Assembly (NCBI RefSeq): GCF_963082655.1
Contig: NC_081556.1
Location: 156,676,578 to 156,740,577 of the forward strand
Reading direction: 5' to 3'
Source: Stomoxys calcitrans
Lineage: Eukaryota > Arthropoda > Insecta > Diptera > Muscidae
Length of the DNA: 64,000 bases
Shown here: in pieces, positions 1-13,000 of the stretch
How positions within the stretch are numbered: the stretch's first letter is position 1
How the letters are laid out: each line of letters starts with the position of its first letter
Translations under genes and position numbers: made by a program
The notes under the pieces: model-generated
The model's input: the letters and a program-made list of their open reading frames with translations, nothing else
Database searches by the model: none
Told to the model about the DNA's origin: nothing

Positions 1-345
1 ACCTCTGCGGCACGGTGGCGTACGTAGGTAACAAATAGACTATCATATATGGTTCGAACAGTACGATGACTAAGACCCCAACCACTTCTCAGAACACGCT
101 TTGCCATTCAGGCTACTCCAGTCATCTTTTCATGCGCCCGATTCTTATGATACATGAAACCCATTCTCTCTGAAAAAGTTAATCCCAGATATTTTACTAG
201 CGCCTCGTTTCTAATGCTAGCTGCGCCAGATCAAGTATTCGCGCAAATGCTCATGGCATGTTCACCGAGTTTCCAGACAGGATAATCAGTTCATCCGCAA
301 ATGCACCGATTCTAAAGGACTCAGCCAGACGTCTCATCCGAGGAT
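1..345 (-). mobile_element. Decayed LINE (R1-like) reverse-transcriptase fragment
   Basis: Read on the minus strand, this stretch gives pieces of a non-LTR retrotransposon RT: GAFADELIILSGNS (the catalytic FADD-type box, here FADE), then after stops and a frame change KYLGLTFSERMGF, RVLRSGWGLSHRTVRTIYD and a run towards the window edge. This order (FADD box, YLG, then the thumb/connection) is typical of R1-clade LINEs in insects. The copy is broken by in-frame stops, at least one frameshift and a changed catalytic residue, so it is dead. It continues past base 1. The family assignment is from motif spacing only; a LOA-type element is the main alternative. Confidence 0.7.
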
Positions 346-2150
346 GAATTTGTTGCAATTACATACCTGGCTGCAATTTAGAAGTGGGCTTACCTCGTCA
401 GAATGTTTGGCTTTATAGAGTGCAAGTAGCCAGTGTAGAAGCTAATAGGAACAGTATAATGTAAAGAATCTGGCGCGATGGCTTGGAAGTTTTAGCCTGA
501 AAACGTAGTTAAAACAGGTACCGCCACTCTATTTTTCTTTGGATGAGAAATATTTCCTTAAAATATCCAATTAAAAGTTAATTAATCCAGGCTAAACCAC
601 TTCCAAAGACTAACAACAGCCTTTTCTGTTCGCAAAGTTCCATCCCGTACCCGCCTGGGCATGGACAAAATGTCAAAAATGTGGCATGACATTTGAAGCA
701 AGGTGACAAGTGTCCCTTAGCTATGAAACTACCACAAACATGCCAATTTTGGATTTCAATTTATGTGGCTGTTGACCGCAAATGCTGGGCATTCAATTAA
801 TTCATCACCAGAAAGTATTTACGAATTCATCAGTGTGAAGGGGTATACACAATAGTTGATCCTTTAAATAATCACTTTAATGTTAACGGCTTATTTATGA
901 GGAGCCCTTGTTGCTCTAGGACTATGTGTACCAACGGACTAAATGGCTCGATCCCACACCTAAGTACTAGCCATCGATCCATTTGTTTGTTTGTTTTTTT
1001 TTTTGTTTGCTTCTACTGCTGCAGCTAGCTACTGATGCCTGAGTCAATGTGTTCATCTGTCGGGCTGTCTTTTCGTCCATTCGTCCGTCTGTGCATATAT
1101 CTGTCCTCCCACTGCATGTGTAAAGTTATGCATTATTGATGTGTACATGTGTTATTGTCCACTTAATGTCCAACTATGCATTCACACCTACACTGGTATT
1201 TGTATCGGTAACTCGTTATATGTATGTTTGCGCCAGTGTGCGTGTGTGTGTTTTTGCGTATTTGATATGCACTTGTGTGCACAGGCATAAGTGCATAAGT
1301 GTCTGTGTTAATGTATGTGACATTTCCACAACTGTTGTTGGGCAGGGCGAGGGGCAGAGGGACGACCATAATGGGGGGGGGGGGGGGGGGGGGGGGGGGT
1401 TCCAAACTGCTTAAACACTTTTTACCATGTCTGTCTGCCATGATGAGTGGGTGAGTGAGTGTGTGAGTCAAGTATTTGCCTGTCGAATTGAAAATCATGT
1501 CCATGTACAAGTATAAACAGGGCAAACGGAGAGACAAACAGACAGACAGGCAGGCAGACAGATAGGGTGAGTGACTGTTCGCTTACTGATGCTCATCGTA
1601 GTTTCGTGATGTTATTGTTTTAAATGGGAAAATCATTTTTGCTACGTTAATCACGTAGGATCATATGGCATCAAGCATATCATGGTCATCTCATTGGGGG
1701 CCCACGAATGACACTGAAGTGGCTGCCAGTAGGTGGACGTTATGGAATGGTGGACGTTATAGCATTCCCAACTCTACCTGCCTTTCGTTTATCTACTCAA
1801 TGGTCGGGCATTGGACTGAACGAGCACTCTCAGTTGCATGTTTTTGCTGAATCTACAACGTCAATAAAAATATTTTTTACCTTCTCCTTGGTGGTGGTCT
1901 GGTCCGTTCTGTCTTTCGTGTGATATGGAAACGAAGCACCATGCATTTGACATTCATCTCCAATAGTTCCATTTGCCTGTTCCTTTGTAGAATACTTAGA
2001 GAAAAAGGTGAAGCAAAACTTCAAAGTAGGTTTTGGGTTAATATTGAGGCATGACAAGAATTCTACTTAGAGTAGTCAAAATTTCATTAAAGTGGGCCAA
2101 GATTTTCATATAGATTTTCAGCTAAAATGGATGGTAATTTCGTTTTCAAG
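346..2150. other. Intergenic stretch, no gene recognised
   Basis: No open frame with protein-like content or splice structure stands out. The stretch holds AT-rich sequence, a 27-base G run (1373-1399), TGTGTG-rich patches around 1230-1310 and a short GACAGACAGGCAGG-type simple repeat near 1540-1565. The short open frames across 1136-1540 are produced by the poly-G and TG repeats. Confidence 0.6.
1373..1399 (+). repeat. Poly-G tract (27 G)
   Basis: Uninterrupted run of 27 G after CATAAT. It could fold as a G-quadruplex and is prone to length error in sequencing, so the exact length is not trustworthy. Confidence 0.9.
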
Positions 2151-2154
2151 AGGT

Positions 2155-2392
2155 CGATTCAATGAAATCGGGAGATTAAGTCAAATCGGGAGATCAGTTT
2201 CTATGGGAGCTATATCAGGTTATAGGCCGATTTAGACTGTACTTGGAACAGTTGTTGGAAGTCATAACAGAACATCACATGCAAAATTTCAGCCAAATCG
2301 GACAAAAATTGTGGCTTGTAATGGCTCAAGAAAGTCTTACAAACGGAATGACTAGATTACTGTAGGCCCATCCTATGGTGGTGGGTATAAAA
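2155..2392 (+). repeat. fam-B repeat, 3' fragment
   Basis: Contains the fam-B unit (TTTCTATGGGAGCTATATCAGG followed by a GTTGTTGGAAGTCATAACA stretch and CAAAATTTCAGCCAAATCGG) and the right-hand end CCATCCTATGGTGGTGGGTATAAAAA. The left end and most internal units are absent, and the usual GACAGACGGACGG segment before the end is deleted. Confidence 0.75.
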
Positions 2393-2449
2393 ATCTATTC
2401 AGATCTTTACCTTGTTGCACCCGTAGGAAGAAGAAGCAGTAGAAAGCCG

Positions 2450-2511
2450 TTAGTGTGAGCGAATCGAATCATCGTACTTCCCCTTTCGATGATTCGATTC
2501 GCTCACACTAA
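2450..2511. repeat. Perfect 25-bp inverted repeat with 12-nt loop
   Basis: Bases 2450-2474 are the exact reverse complement of 2487-2511, separated by 12 bases (2475-2486). The arm begins TTAGTGTGAGCGAATCG. Pairing stops abruptly outside the arms. Nothing around it (2393-2627) matches the transposon families of this window. A hairpin RNA, a template-switch duplication or a small foldback element would all fit; the sequence alone does not decide. Confidence 0.9.
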
Positions 2512-2627
2512 TTACCACTAGATGAGAGTTATATGGCCCCAAGGCCCTTATTAAAGAGAAGACTCTAGTAGATATATCTAAGTATAGACCGAACGGGACC
2601 ATGCTCGACACGGGTGTCAAGAGGAGT

Positions 2628-3800
2628 AACAAGTAAAAGCATGCTAAGTTCGGCCGGGCCGAATCTTATATACCCTCCACCACCTCCATAAACCGATAAC
2701 CTTATGAGATTTTCCTATAATGGAACAACAAATTTGGATTTCCACAGCCTTAAAAGCCATATCGAATAAAAGATTATATGGGAGTTGTATCGAAAGCTGT
2801 GCCAATGTTGATGACACATACTGGGACGTCAAATAGAACATATCACGGCCTATTTTGTAGATATGTAATCAATATTTTGGCTTTTATTGCCTTAAAAGTT
2901 CATATCGGATAAAATATTACATTGGAGCTATATCTAAATCAGGACCAATTTTAATGACATTTTGCGCCCGTAAAACGTCAAATAAAACGTCTCATGCCAA
3001 ATCGGACGAAAATTGTGATTCCTACAGACTAAAGTCTATTTTAGATGAAATATCTAAATCAAAACCGAATTTTATGAAACTTTGCACATGTATTAAGACG
3101 CCAAATAAAACACCTCGTACTACATCTTGTTAAGATCGCACTAAAATAATTGCTTCGCCAGCCTTAAAAGACCATATTGGACAAAAGATATATATGGGAG
3201 CTATGTCTTAATCTAGACCGATTTATATGAAATTTTTCACTCGCATTGGGACTTTAAATAAAATAACTCAGGCTCAATTTTATATAAATCGGGCCAAAAT
3301 TGTGCCTACTACAGCCTTTAAAGTCCAAATCTGATGAAAGATATATATGGGAGGTATATCTACATCTGAACTGATTTTTATTATGAAATTCTGCACACTT
3401 ATGAAGACGTCATATAAAGCACCCCGTGCCAAATTTGGTATAGATCCAACCAAAATTGTGGCTTCTACAGACTTAAAAGGCCATATCGGATGAAAGGTAT
3501 ATATGGAAGCTATATCCAAACTGCATCAATTTTTCCAAAATCAATAGCGTTGGTCCTTGGACCAAAAAATAGCCTTGTGCAAAATTTCATGATAATCGGA
3601 CAATAAATGCGACCTGTAACTTGACAGACAGACAGACGGACATAGCTAAATCGAATCAGGAAGTGATTCTAAACCGATCGGTATACTTATCAACGGGTCT
3701 AGCTCTTCTCCTTCCAAACGTTGCAAACAAATGCACAAAGTTATAATACCCTGTACCACAGTGGTAGTGTAGGGTATTGATACTCGTATATATGCACCCG
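2628..3800 (+). repeat. Foldback-like repeat with fam-B left end and divergent units
   Basis: Starts AACAAGTAAAAGCATGC, then the palindromic AAGTTCGGCCGGGCCGAA and ATATACCCTCCACC, the fam-B left terminus. The interior differs from other copies: units carry phrases like GGCTTCTACAGACTTAAAAGG and CATATCGGATGAAAGGTATATATGG. It ends with GACAGACAGACGGACATAGC and a small hairpin at about 3752-3785 built on AATACCCT / AGGGTATT. It is probably a separate subfamily sharing one terminus with fam-B. Confidence 0.65.
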
Positions 3801-3894
3801 TCCTCCGGTGATGTGTTTAAAAACACCATGTCTATATAAAGATATACATTCTTGGTCGATACGAGGGTTGCGTTTTATATTTCGGGATTAGAGA

Positions 3895-4988
3895 ACACAA
3901 AAAAAAGTAAAAGGCGCATTTATTGTCTGATGTCGCCAAAACTTAGGACAGTGAGTTAAGTTAAGCCCCTCGACATACTTTTGCAATATGGCACAGATCG
4001 GTCCAGATTTGAATATAGCTGCCATATAGACCGATCTCTCGGTTTTAGGTTTTGGGCCATAAAAGGGGCATTTATTGCCCCGTTTTGCCGAAATTTGAGA
4101 CATTGAATTGCATTAGGCCCTTCGACATCTTCCTTCAATTTGGCTCAGATCGGTCCAGATTTGGATATAACTTCCATATAGACCGATCCACCGATTTAGG
4201 GTTTTAGGCCCATAAAAGCCAAATTTTTTATCTGATTTTGCTGAAATTTGGGACAGTAGGTTGTGTAAGGCCCTTCGAACTTCTTCGTCAATTGGGCCTA
4301 GATCGGTCCAGATTTGGATATAGCTGCCATATAGACCGATCCACCGATTTAGGTTCTTAGGCCCATAAAAAACCACATTTATTATCCGATTTTGCCGAAA
4401 TTTGAGACAGTGAGTTGTGTTAGGGTCTTTAAAGTTCTTCTTCAATTTGACTCAGATCGGTCGAGATTTGAATATAGCTGCCATATAGACCGATCTCTCG
4501 ATTTAAGGTTTTGGGCCCATAAAAGGCGCATTTACTATCCGATTTCGCCGAGATTTGGGACAACGCGTTGTGTAAGGTTTTTCGATATTTTTCTGCACCT
4601 TGGCCCAAATCGGTCCAGATTTGGATATAGCCGCCATGTAGACCAATATTTCGATTTAAAGTCTTGGCCCAATAAAAGGTGCATTTATAATGCGAAATTT
4701 GACACAGTGACTTATGTTAGGCTTTTCGACATGCGTGTCATACATGGTTCAGATTGGTTTATTTTTGGACACAGCTACTAAAAAGACCAATATTTTGTTA
4801 TACACGATTAAACAATGACTTGAACTTATTAGTATTTGGTCCAAATCGAAACATATTTCGATATAACTGCTATGGGACATAAGGTATGCAATTTTCACCG
4901 GATTTTGATGAAAGGTGGTTAACATATATACCCGAGGTGGTGGGTATCCAAAGATCGGCCCGGCCGAACTTAACGCCTTTTTACTTGT
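3895..4988 (-). repeat. fam-A repeat, array of ~160-bp units, right end missing
   Basis: Minus-strand copy. Its left terminus lies at 4920-4988 (reverse of AACAAGTAAAAAGGCGTTAAG, GGCCGGGCC and GGATACCCACCACCTCGGG). The interior holds about six units of the form ATATGGCAGCTATATCCAAA followed by GGACCGATCTGAGCCAAATT. The opposite terminus with GACAGACGGACGG is not present, so the element is truncated near 3895. Confidence 0.8.
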
Positions 4989-5560
4989 TCATCCTATTTC
5001 GATTAGATTTGACACAGTGAGTTTTGGTACCCCTCTACACCTTTATGCCAAACATAGTCCAGCTCGGAGAATATTTGGATTTAGCTGCCATGTATACCGA
5101 TCTACCGATATAGGGTATTGAGGCCATTAAAGATCCATTTATTACCGGAATTCGATGAAATTTGGACCATATTTGGATTTAGCTCCCATGTAGACCGATC
5201 TCCCGATATAGAGTATCGAGCCAATGAAAGGAGCATTTTTCATCCGATTTGTATGAAATTTAAAACAGTACCTTTTGGTACCCTCTAAACCTTTTTGTTA
5301 AAATTTCATCAAAATCGGATGAAACTGCTAACTGATCTGACAAAACTTTGCACGTGCCTTATGACTGCTTAAAAGCGTGCCAAGTATGGTTCAAAACAGT
5401 CCATCACCTGATATACCTCCCATTTGAAACTGAACTCACGATTTGACCTCTTGAGCCCCTTTAGGGCACAATTATTAACCGATTTGCCCGAGATTTTGAA
5501 GGTGGTGGAGGTATTTTGGACATTTTTGACTAACAGACTTTTTGTTCTTGAGTTTTTTAT
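4989..5560. repeat. Degenerate fam-A/B-like units
   Basis: Weak repeats of the CCGATCTACCGATATAGGGTATTGAGGCC type and ATTTGGATTTAGCTCCCATG continue to about 5500. They are more diverged than neighbouring copies and lack termini. Confidence 0.5.
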
Positions 5561-7925
5561 GCAATAAGAACATTTTTAGCACCATATAGCACTGTAAAAA
5601 TTATTCTTATAAAATCCATCATATATAAACTTACCTGAGGGCCAATGTAGTGGTTTAATTTATTCTGGAATAATTAATAATTTAATAATTTCTGGATACG
5701 TAGACTTTTTACTAGTTTATATGACCTTTTATCTTTCTATCTATTCGTCGGCTATGGGTTATGCATATATGTTATGTTAAAACCCCCTAATAGTAAGCCA
5801 CATTTATGTATATTAAAAAATATGTAGCTTGTATATAACCAGGCATACCCATCAACGATGAAAGGTTATAAAATTTATCTAAGTCTATGGCCACATCAAA
5901 GAAATTTGCATTTGCTGAACATAATTTTTGAAATTGCTAAATCCCTTACAAAACTGCTTCACACTTCATTGCCTGGAAAATATTGAACACTTCAGGAACA
6001 CTCAAAGGACTTTAGATCCCCCGGATGGTTGTGGGCCAAAAGTAGCTCAACTAAGAACATAATTAAAACTCGAAGATGAATAGTTTGATGTTTTTTTTGC
6101 AAGTGTAAAGGGGAGAGCTGCAATTGCTGCAGAGATGCCTTATGGTCCAGCCAGTTACCGGGAAAGGTGGCCGGCGATCTCGTCCTTTGTATTTATAAAC
6201 GCATGGGGGCTTGCGTTGGGGGGCAGGCCGCTGGAGCTGGTTATGTTTATGTATCTACAACGACACGTAATTAAAAGGCAACAATTCATGTGGTATTCAG
6301 GCTGTCACGACCAGTTAATATTGTTGAATTTTGAGCAAATAACAACAATGTATGCACACAAATACATATGTACACAGGCACAAACACAAGTCTGTGTGTG
6401 TGTGTGTGTGTGAGTGGATACAAAGCTGCATGTGAGTAAATATCTACAAACAGAAATATGCTCACACACACACACAATCGCACACTCGTGCATGGCTGTG
6501 TCCACTTAATATATGGTTTGGTTCATTGCAAGTATTAACGTCCTGCTCCTCCGTCCTTTGAGCTGCTTTGGATCTGGCCTGGTCAGCTTGGCCATTGGGC
6601 TATTCGTTCATTTGCTCGTTTGGCATGTTGGAAAGTAATTACAAGAAAACTTGTTTACGATAACAATGTGGTAAAGCATATACACACACACACACACAGC
6701 CCATGAATGAGTGTGTGCGTGTGTGTGTGTGCGTTTATTTTAATATTCGCTTGTGCGTATACGTTCAGGTAAACTTCATTCACCACAAAGGTACAAGCCA
6801 CATACACTCACCAATGAACCGGGCATAAAGATGCACTTATGGCCGAAAATTCGTACATTATTACCTTTTCATAGAATTGCTTGGTTAATTGATTTTTGAT
6901 TTTAAGCCCTCCCCCCACCGCTTCGAAAAAAAGCATAAAGGTAAGGGCATCTCATAAGAGCCAGACATTTAAAAGGCTTTTTCATTTCGTTTAATTACGC
7001 TTGAATTACTCCTTTACTCTCTGTCTGGCTGCAAGAATACACACTGGCAACAAGAGTGTAAGTGATTCAAATGGTCTGGAACTTGAATTGGCTTTTTATT
7101 TGGTTCTAGGCAGGTAGGGAGCCCCTCTCCCCACTCGCCCACTATATTGGAAGTTGTTGTAATCTTCTAAAGTCATTTGCTTAAGGATTTGAGGTGATTG
7201 TTGCTGGCTACTTCTTGCTACATCGGAAATTGTTTGAAAATTTGCCGGAAATAATTCCAAGCCATGCCATAGTTTAGATTAGTTATGCTAGAGTGGTAAT
7301 GGTTCCCCATACCCCCGGGTGAGATGTTTTCAAAGGTGATTAATGATTTTGTTTCTTCCATGGACTTTCCGGTAATTAACAATAACAACAGAAGGGAACA
7401 AAAAAACATCCTACACACACACTCACTCATACACTCATACACTCACATAATATCTTGTCGGTTGCAATCTTCCAGTTATTGGCGATTAGCAATTACCGCC
7501 CATTGCCTGTAATTGAAGACGGATGGCCAGATGGATATTTTGGACAAATTCACCTTAAAGTGATAAATTATGCGAATAGTAAAAGCATAACAAAAATCTA
7601 GGCCAGCCAATGGGCTATGGGTCTATTAAATGTGTCAATGTGGAGACTTGCCATATAATGACCCAAGTGCTTTACCATAAATCATAGTCGTACATAGTAG
7701 TTGTACGTAGGACAAGGTAGGACAAACGTGAAGGGAATTGCGATTTTAGATAAAATAAGGATTTTTTTTATCTTTTCGTATAGAAAAATCCAAACCACAG
7801 CCTCTGTTACAATGTTTTCATATAACGATAATCTAATTATTTTAGAATTCTGATATACACTGACAAAATTTCCCAATGATGAAAGAATAGTCGGCAACAT
7901 ATGGAACGGTTCGATGTATCTCTCT
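5561..7925. other. Intergenic stretch, simple repeats only
   Basis: No gene or recognisable transposon. The stretch contains TG/CA microsatellites (about 6393-6413, 6463-6477, 6682-6700, 6718-6732) and a CACACTCACTC patch near 7413-7445. Its last four bases (7922-7925, CTCT) are the target-site duplication of the adjoining LTR element. Confidence 0.6.
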
Positions 7926-10005
7926 TGTAATGGTCTCTTTTCGTTATCACGTAACAGTGGTATGAAAAGGATTTCGTTCGGACTTCAGAGAGGACTGCAC
8001 GTTCTTAGAAAAGGCTAGGACTCGCCGGATGGGGTGGGGTTCTTGTGCTCTCTTAAATCCTCCATCGACCAAAACAAGAAATCGAACGTGCAAAGCTATA
8101 GTATGTACTAATTAAATATCGGAAGGACGTTAATCGGACTATGACTGACTCTAATATTAAAAAAATTAAGTCATTTCACCTTACATATGTGGGTCTATTG
8201 CTCTTAAAGACCCCTTGCCCACGCCGACCTATGTTCTCATAAAGTCCCTTCTCATTTTATGGAGAACCCCTGAATGGACACCGATTTTGGCTTGGCCCCC
8301 TTTTAACTTCTTAAACAAAAATTAGCCCATATTTAATTATTCAATTCTTATTCTAGAAAACAAAGGTATTCTCTTAAACGTATTATATAGGTAATGACCT
8401 TGGTAATTAAGTAAATCTAAATATCAAAAAAAAAAACAATAGAATAATGATAGAATGATAGAAACAACTTACATGTCTAACTCCGAACATCCATTATGCT
8501 GAGGCCTCTGCATGCGGTGAAAACGTTCGCTGGGAATAACTTTATATTAAAACTAATGATATGTACTTATAATTACAAACTCGCCAAAATGTATCAAAAT
8601 GAACTATTATTTACATTGATATGAAAAGTAAATAACGAGTACGTACTTAAAAAAACAAAACAAACTCGCTAAATAGAAGTATAAGAGTTTGCAATATTAC
8701 TACTCAGTTACTCATTCAATCTGTGGTTACAACAACAACATTACTTAGTTACTTTTAATCTCTTTTCTCTGCTATGCTTTGAGACAAGTAGCCTAAGTTA
8801 GCGGGGAGGTGGAGGGAAGACGAGATCAACTCCCCATTAACCACAGCCACTGTAAGTCTGTCTCAGAGAGTTAAAATTTTGTGAGAAAGAGAACAATAGA
8901 ATAACAAGGAATAGCAAAGAATAGATATTTGAGAATAAAAAAAAAGAATTATCAATGAAGCACGGGGTGATGAATGAAAATGGCAAATGCAAATAATGAA
9001 TGAAAATGATGAATGAAAATGATGAATGAAATCAAAATCACTTAACAGCAACAAAATATCCACGTTATAAATGTAACCTTGCGAGTCCAGGAAGGGCGGT
9101 TAAATAAATTTAAAATCAAACAAAGGTATTTATAGCACTTGTCGTCCAAATCAAATTGTGCTGATGGTATAAAAATTCCAATGCTTCCAAATGGTATGCC
9201 ACTGCTCTAACCTCGCCGAGTGTAACTCCAAATGTCTGGACAGCAGAATTATGATCAATTCCCATTCACTAAGCCTCCTTCTATATCAATCTTTGGTCAT
9301 ACATATCCAAATCACCAGGATCATACAATTGAATTGGCCACGTGGGGCCTTAAGTTATCGGTCGACCCACGTGGACCCCTTTTAAAATCGTGGACACAAA
9401 TCTTGAAGAAAATGATGGATTTAGCAAATTCACTTCAAATCTATGCAAAAACACTACCTTTATAGCACTTGCTAATTGTCACAATTCCACCTGACAGGAA
9501 ATAATTAAAACCCGTGAACGAGCACTGGCAAGACGTTGTTCACTGTGTATTTACCCAAAGTATTTTAGGCCACTAATTTCGATCTTTACTTCACCGGCAC
9601 TGAATGGGAATGAGCACTAAAACTGAAATAGCAGATGTCATAACCTATGCGCCAGTCGGTTCAATTCATGTTGTCCCCTTGAAGCATGATACCGCTAGGT
9701 ATGACAGAACAAAGAAGAGATGAGGAAAAAAAAAATAAAAAAAAAAAAAGGGAGAGATTGAAATCTTGATTCCACCAACAATTCCCCTTACAGCAGAATG
9801 CAATCGAAACGGCTCCCCTCATCCTATAATAGGCGCTGCTGCCAATGAGCATACAAATCAATGCAAATAAATGATGTCAACTATTCTAATCTGAAAACCT
9901 CTAACCTAATCGTAAAGCTATATGAGGACACCACTGTAGATAAAAAGAGCACTATCAAGGTGTTTAATGTTATAAATCCGTGACAGAAAATATATAGCCG
10001 TCACA
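7926..10005 (-). repeat. LTR (3' LTR in element orientation)
   Basis: This is a 2,080-bp copy of the sequence at 15331-17410, offset by 7,405 bases. I saw no difference between the two copies in the stretches compared. Plus-strand ends are TG...CA. It holds two CACGTG palindromes (9339-9344, 9368-9373), an A-rich tract near 9726-9750 and GAATGAAAATGAT short repeats near 8975-9030. The small open frames inside it are duplicated with it and have no protein-family features. Confidence 0.95.
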
Positions 10006-10057
10006 AAGCAGGTAGATTTTCATTTATCCCAATGAAAATATATCTGGAAACGGCCAA

Positions 10058-13000
10058 CTATGCCGGCTTTAAATCCTTTCCATGATAGGTACCTATAGGA
10101 TTTCCTTCATGGTCAACTAATTCATAGTAGCAATTCCCTACTCGTCTGACAATCTTGCACTGTAGCCACCGTGGTGCCAATTTCGAATTAAAGTTGTCGG
10201 CCTTCCGGCTTTGGACAAAATTCCTTCTATACGCGATGTCCCCTTCCTTATACTCCATGGCTCTTGATCGCAAATTATATATCCTTTGGCATGAGTTATA
10301 CGCGGATTCCAAATTCTCTTTCACATTTTGTCGAATGATTTGCAGCTTATCCGAATGACATATATCCTCACCTTCGTTAAGTCCATCCAAACGTCTCAGG
10401 AGTTCATACGACCCACCGTGCGTAATCATTGGGTATCCAAATAGGACGTGGTATGGGGAGTAACCTATGGAAGTATGAACGAGGCTACGTGAGGCTATAG
10501 AAATGCTATCCAGATGGACATCCCATTCTCGTTGGTCCCGTTTCAGGTAAGATCGCACCGAAGCCAAGATCGAGCGATTGAGACGTTCGGATGCATTGGA
10601 CTGTGGACTATATGGTGCAGTAAAAACGTGTCGAATACCGTACTTTCCCATGAGTTCCTTAAATTGTACCGACCGAAACTGGCTCCCATTATCTGTCACA
10701 ATGTACTCCGGGACTCCATAATAAGTAAAAAGGAAAGACTGAAGAAAATCGGAAACGTCACTGGCTGTAAAACGCTTCACAGCTTTTAATATAGGAAATT
10801 TCGAAAAGTGGTCAAGTAATACAAGTATCCCAATATGTCCCATTTTCGATCTAGGATATGGCCCAAGGAAATCCATATACACTCGCTGGAATGGCCTCTC
10901 ACTAACTACACGATCACCCATAAGGGGTCTCAAGACAACGTTCGGAGCCTTGGATTGTTTGCACTCCACACACTTATTTATAAAATTCCTAACTTCCACT
11001 GTCATTTTAGGCCAAAACAGGTTCCTCCGTATCTTCTCCAGGGTCTTACCTATGCCGCAATGGGCAGAATTAGGCGAGGAGTGACATCTGCGTATAACAC
11101 CTGCTGTTAATTCCCCCGGCACCCACAATTTCCAGTTCGAAGCTTCGCTAAAAGGATTGCCATCCGAGAAATTCGTGCGCTTATATATAAAATTATCGAT
11201 GATCTTCAGATCCGGAAGATTACACTGCTCCTTTAGAATCGAACTACGCAAATCTGTGTATTTGGGCCCACTAAACGCCGGGGACTGTAAATCAATATCA
11301 GGTCCAGTGTCCTCAAGAGAAAATGATTCCAGCGACAGGCGGGAAAGAGCATCCGGTACAGTCTGAAGACTACCTCTTCGATGCTCAATCTTGAAATCGA
11401 AGCCTTGCAGCTTCAGCGACCACCGCACCAAGCGACCATTCAAGTCGGTCTGCCGCATCAGCCACTGTAGACTGGCGTGGTCTGTGACTACCTTGAATCT
11501 ATGGCCTTCCACGTATTCTCTGAACTTCTCGATCGATCTTAAAGCCGCCAAGCACTCCAGTTCAGTAATTGAATAATTCCTCTGGGACTTATTCAGTTTA
11601 TAGGAAAAGAATGATATAGGTCTTTCAACCCCCTCTTCGTCCTCCTGGGCCAAAACACCTCCAATTCCAACCTTCGAGGCGTCACATTGAATCACGAAGG
11701 GTTTGTCGAAGTCCGGTGTAATGAGAACGGGAGCACTTGTCAAACGGGTTTTAAGGGTCTCGAATGCCTCGTCCGCCTCTTTCGTCCAAGCAAATCGGGT
11801 CGTCTTCTTCGTCAAATCGGAAATGGGTGCGGTCAGAGCAGAAAAGCCATCAATAAATCGTCTGTACCAACTGGCCAGACCCAGAAATTGCCTCACCTCC
11901 CGAACAGACTTTGGTGGTAATAGATCTCTTATCGCCGAAATTTTGTCGGGATCGGTCTTTATCACCCCATTTCCGATGACATACCCAAGGTACTTCACTT
12001 GCCTCAAACACCACCTACACTTATCAATATTCAGTGTGAGACCAGCCTTCCTTAGACACTGTGAGACCTCTATAAGCAATTCAAGGTGATCCGCAAACGA
12101 TTGTGATACGAGCAAAAGGTCGTCCAAATAAATAAATACCTGATGTCTCAGATTGGCCGGAATAACAACATCCATTAGGCGACTCATGGTTTGGGGGGCA
12201 TTCGTCAATCCGAAAGGCATCACACAAAACCTATACAAAGGCCTATTGGGTACGGTGAAAGCCGTCATGTCCCTTGAATCTCGAGCCAGCCCAATCTGCC
12301 AAAATGCATGTTTTAGATCCAAGGAGGTTATATATTCCGCCTTAGGCAAACGGGACAGTATATTACTTATCTTAGGTTGAGGATATGCATCCTTTACTGT
12401 CACCGCATTGAGCCTCCTTGAATCTAAACATAGCCTTGACTTGCCATTCCTCCTGACGAGAGTGACTGGGCTGCTCCAAGGACAGTTCGGCGGCGCGACC
12501 TCGATGACCCCCAAACGTAGCATCTCATCTACTTCCGCATGTATCAAACGCTCTATTGCGGGAGATACAGAAAAGTACCTCTGCTTTACGGGTCTCGCGC
12601 CAGTCTCGACCTCAATGGTATGCTCCAGCAACGATGTTCTACCCAAGCCCTCTCGCTTGAAGGACGGAAATAATTCAATTACGGTGTTGAGCCTCGTCTG
12701 CATATCAGCTGTGAGCGCATGTCCATCCGGCACAGCTGTCCGAGATACTTCGTTAACCTCTAGGCCAACCAAGTTCAAAAGGGCGAATGATTTCACAAAG
12801 TCTATTCCTAAATACAATTCGTACTTCAAATCCGGAACAATATAGACCCTAAAACCCTTTTTCTCGCCACGAAATCCAATATCGCAGTCCACATAACCGG
12901 CGATATTACACTGAGAGCCTCCTGCGGTCGAAATTGTCTCACGCAATCGCCTATACGGTACATCTCTTTCTAAGAATGATCTAGCTGCGGTTCCTCCAAT

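Noticed and set aside
1136..1540. Cys-rich and Pro/Gly-run frames near 1.1-1.5 kb
   Set aside because: Driven by TG repeats and the poly-G tract on both strands.
8863..9861. Small open frames inside the LTRs (also at 16268-17266)
   Set aside because: They are duplicated with the LTR, low in complexity and lack domain features; they are LTR sequence, not genes.
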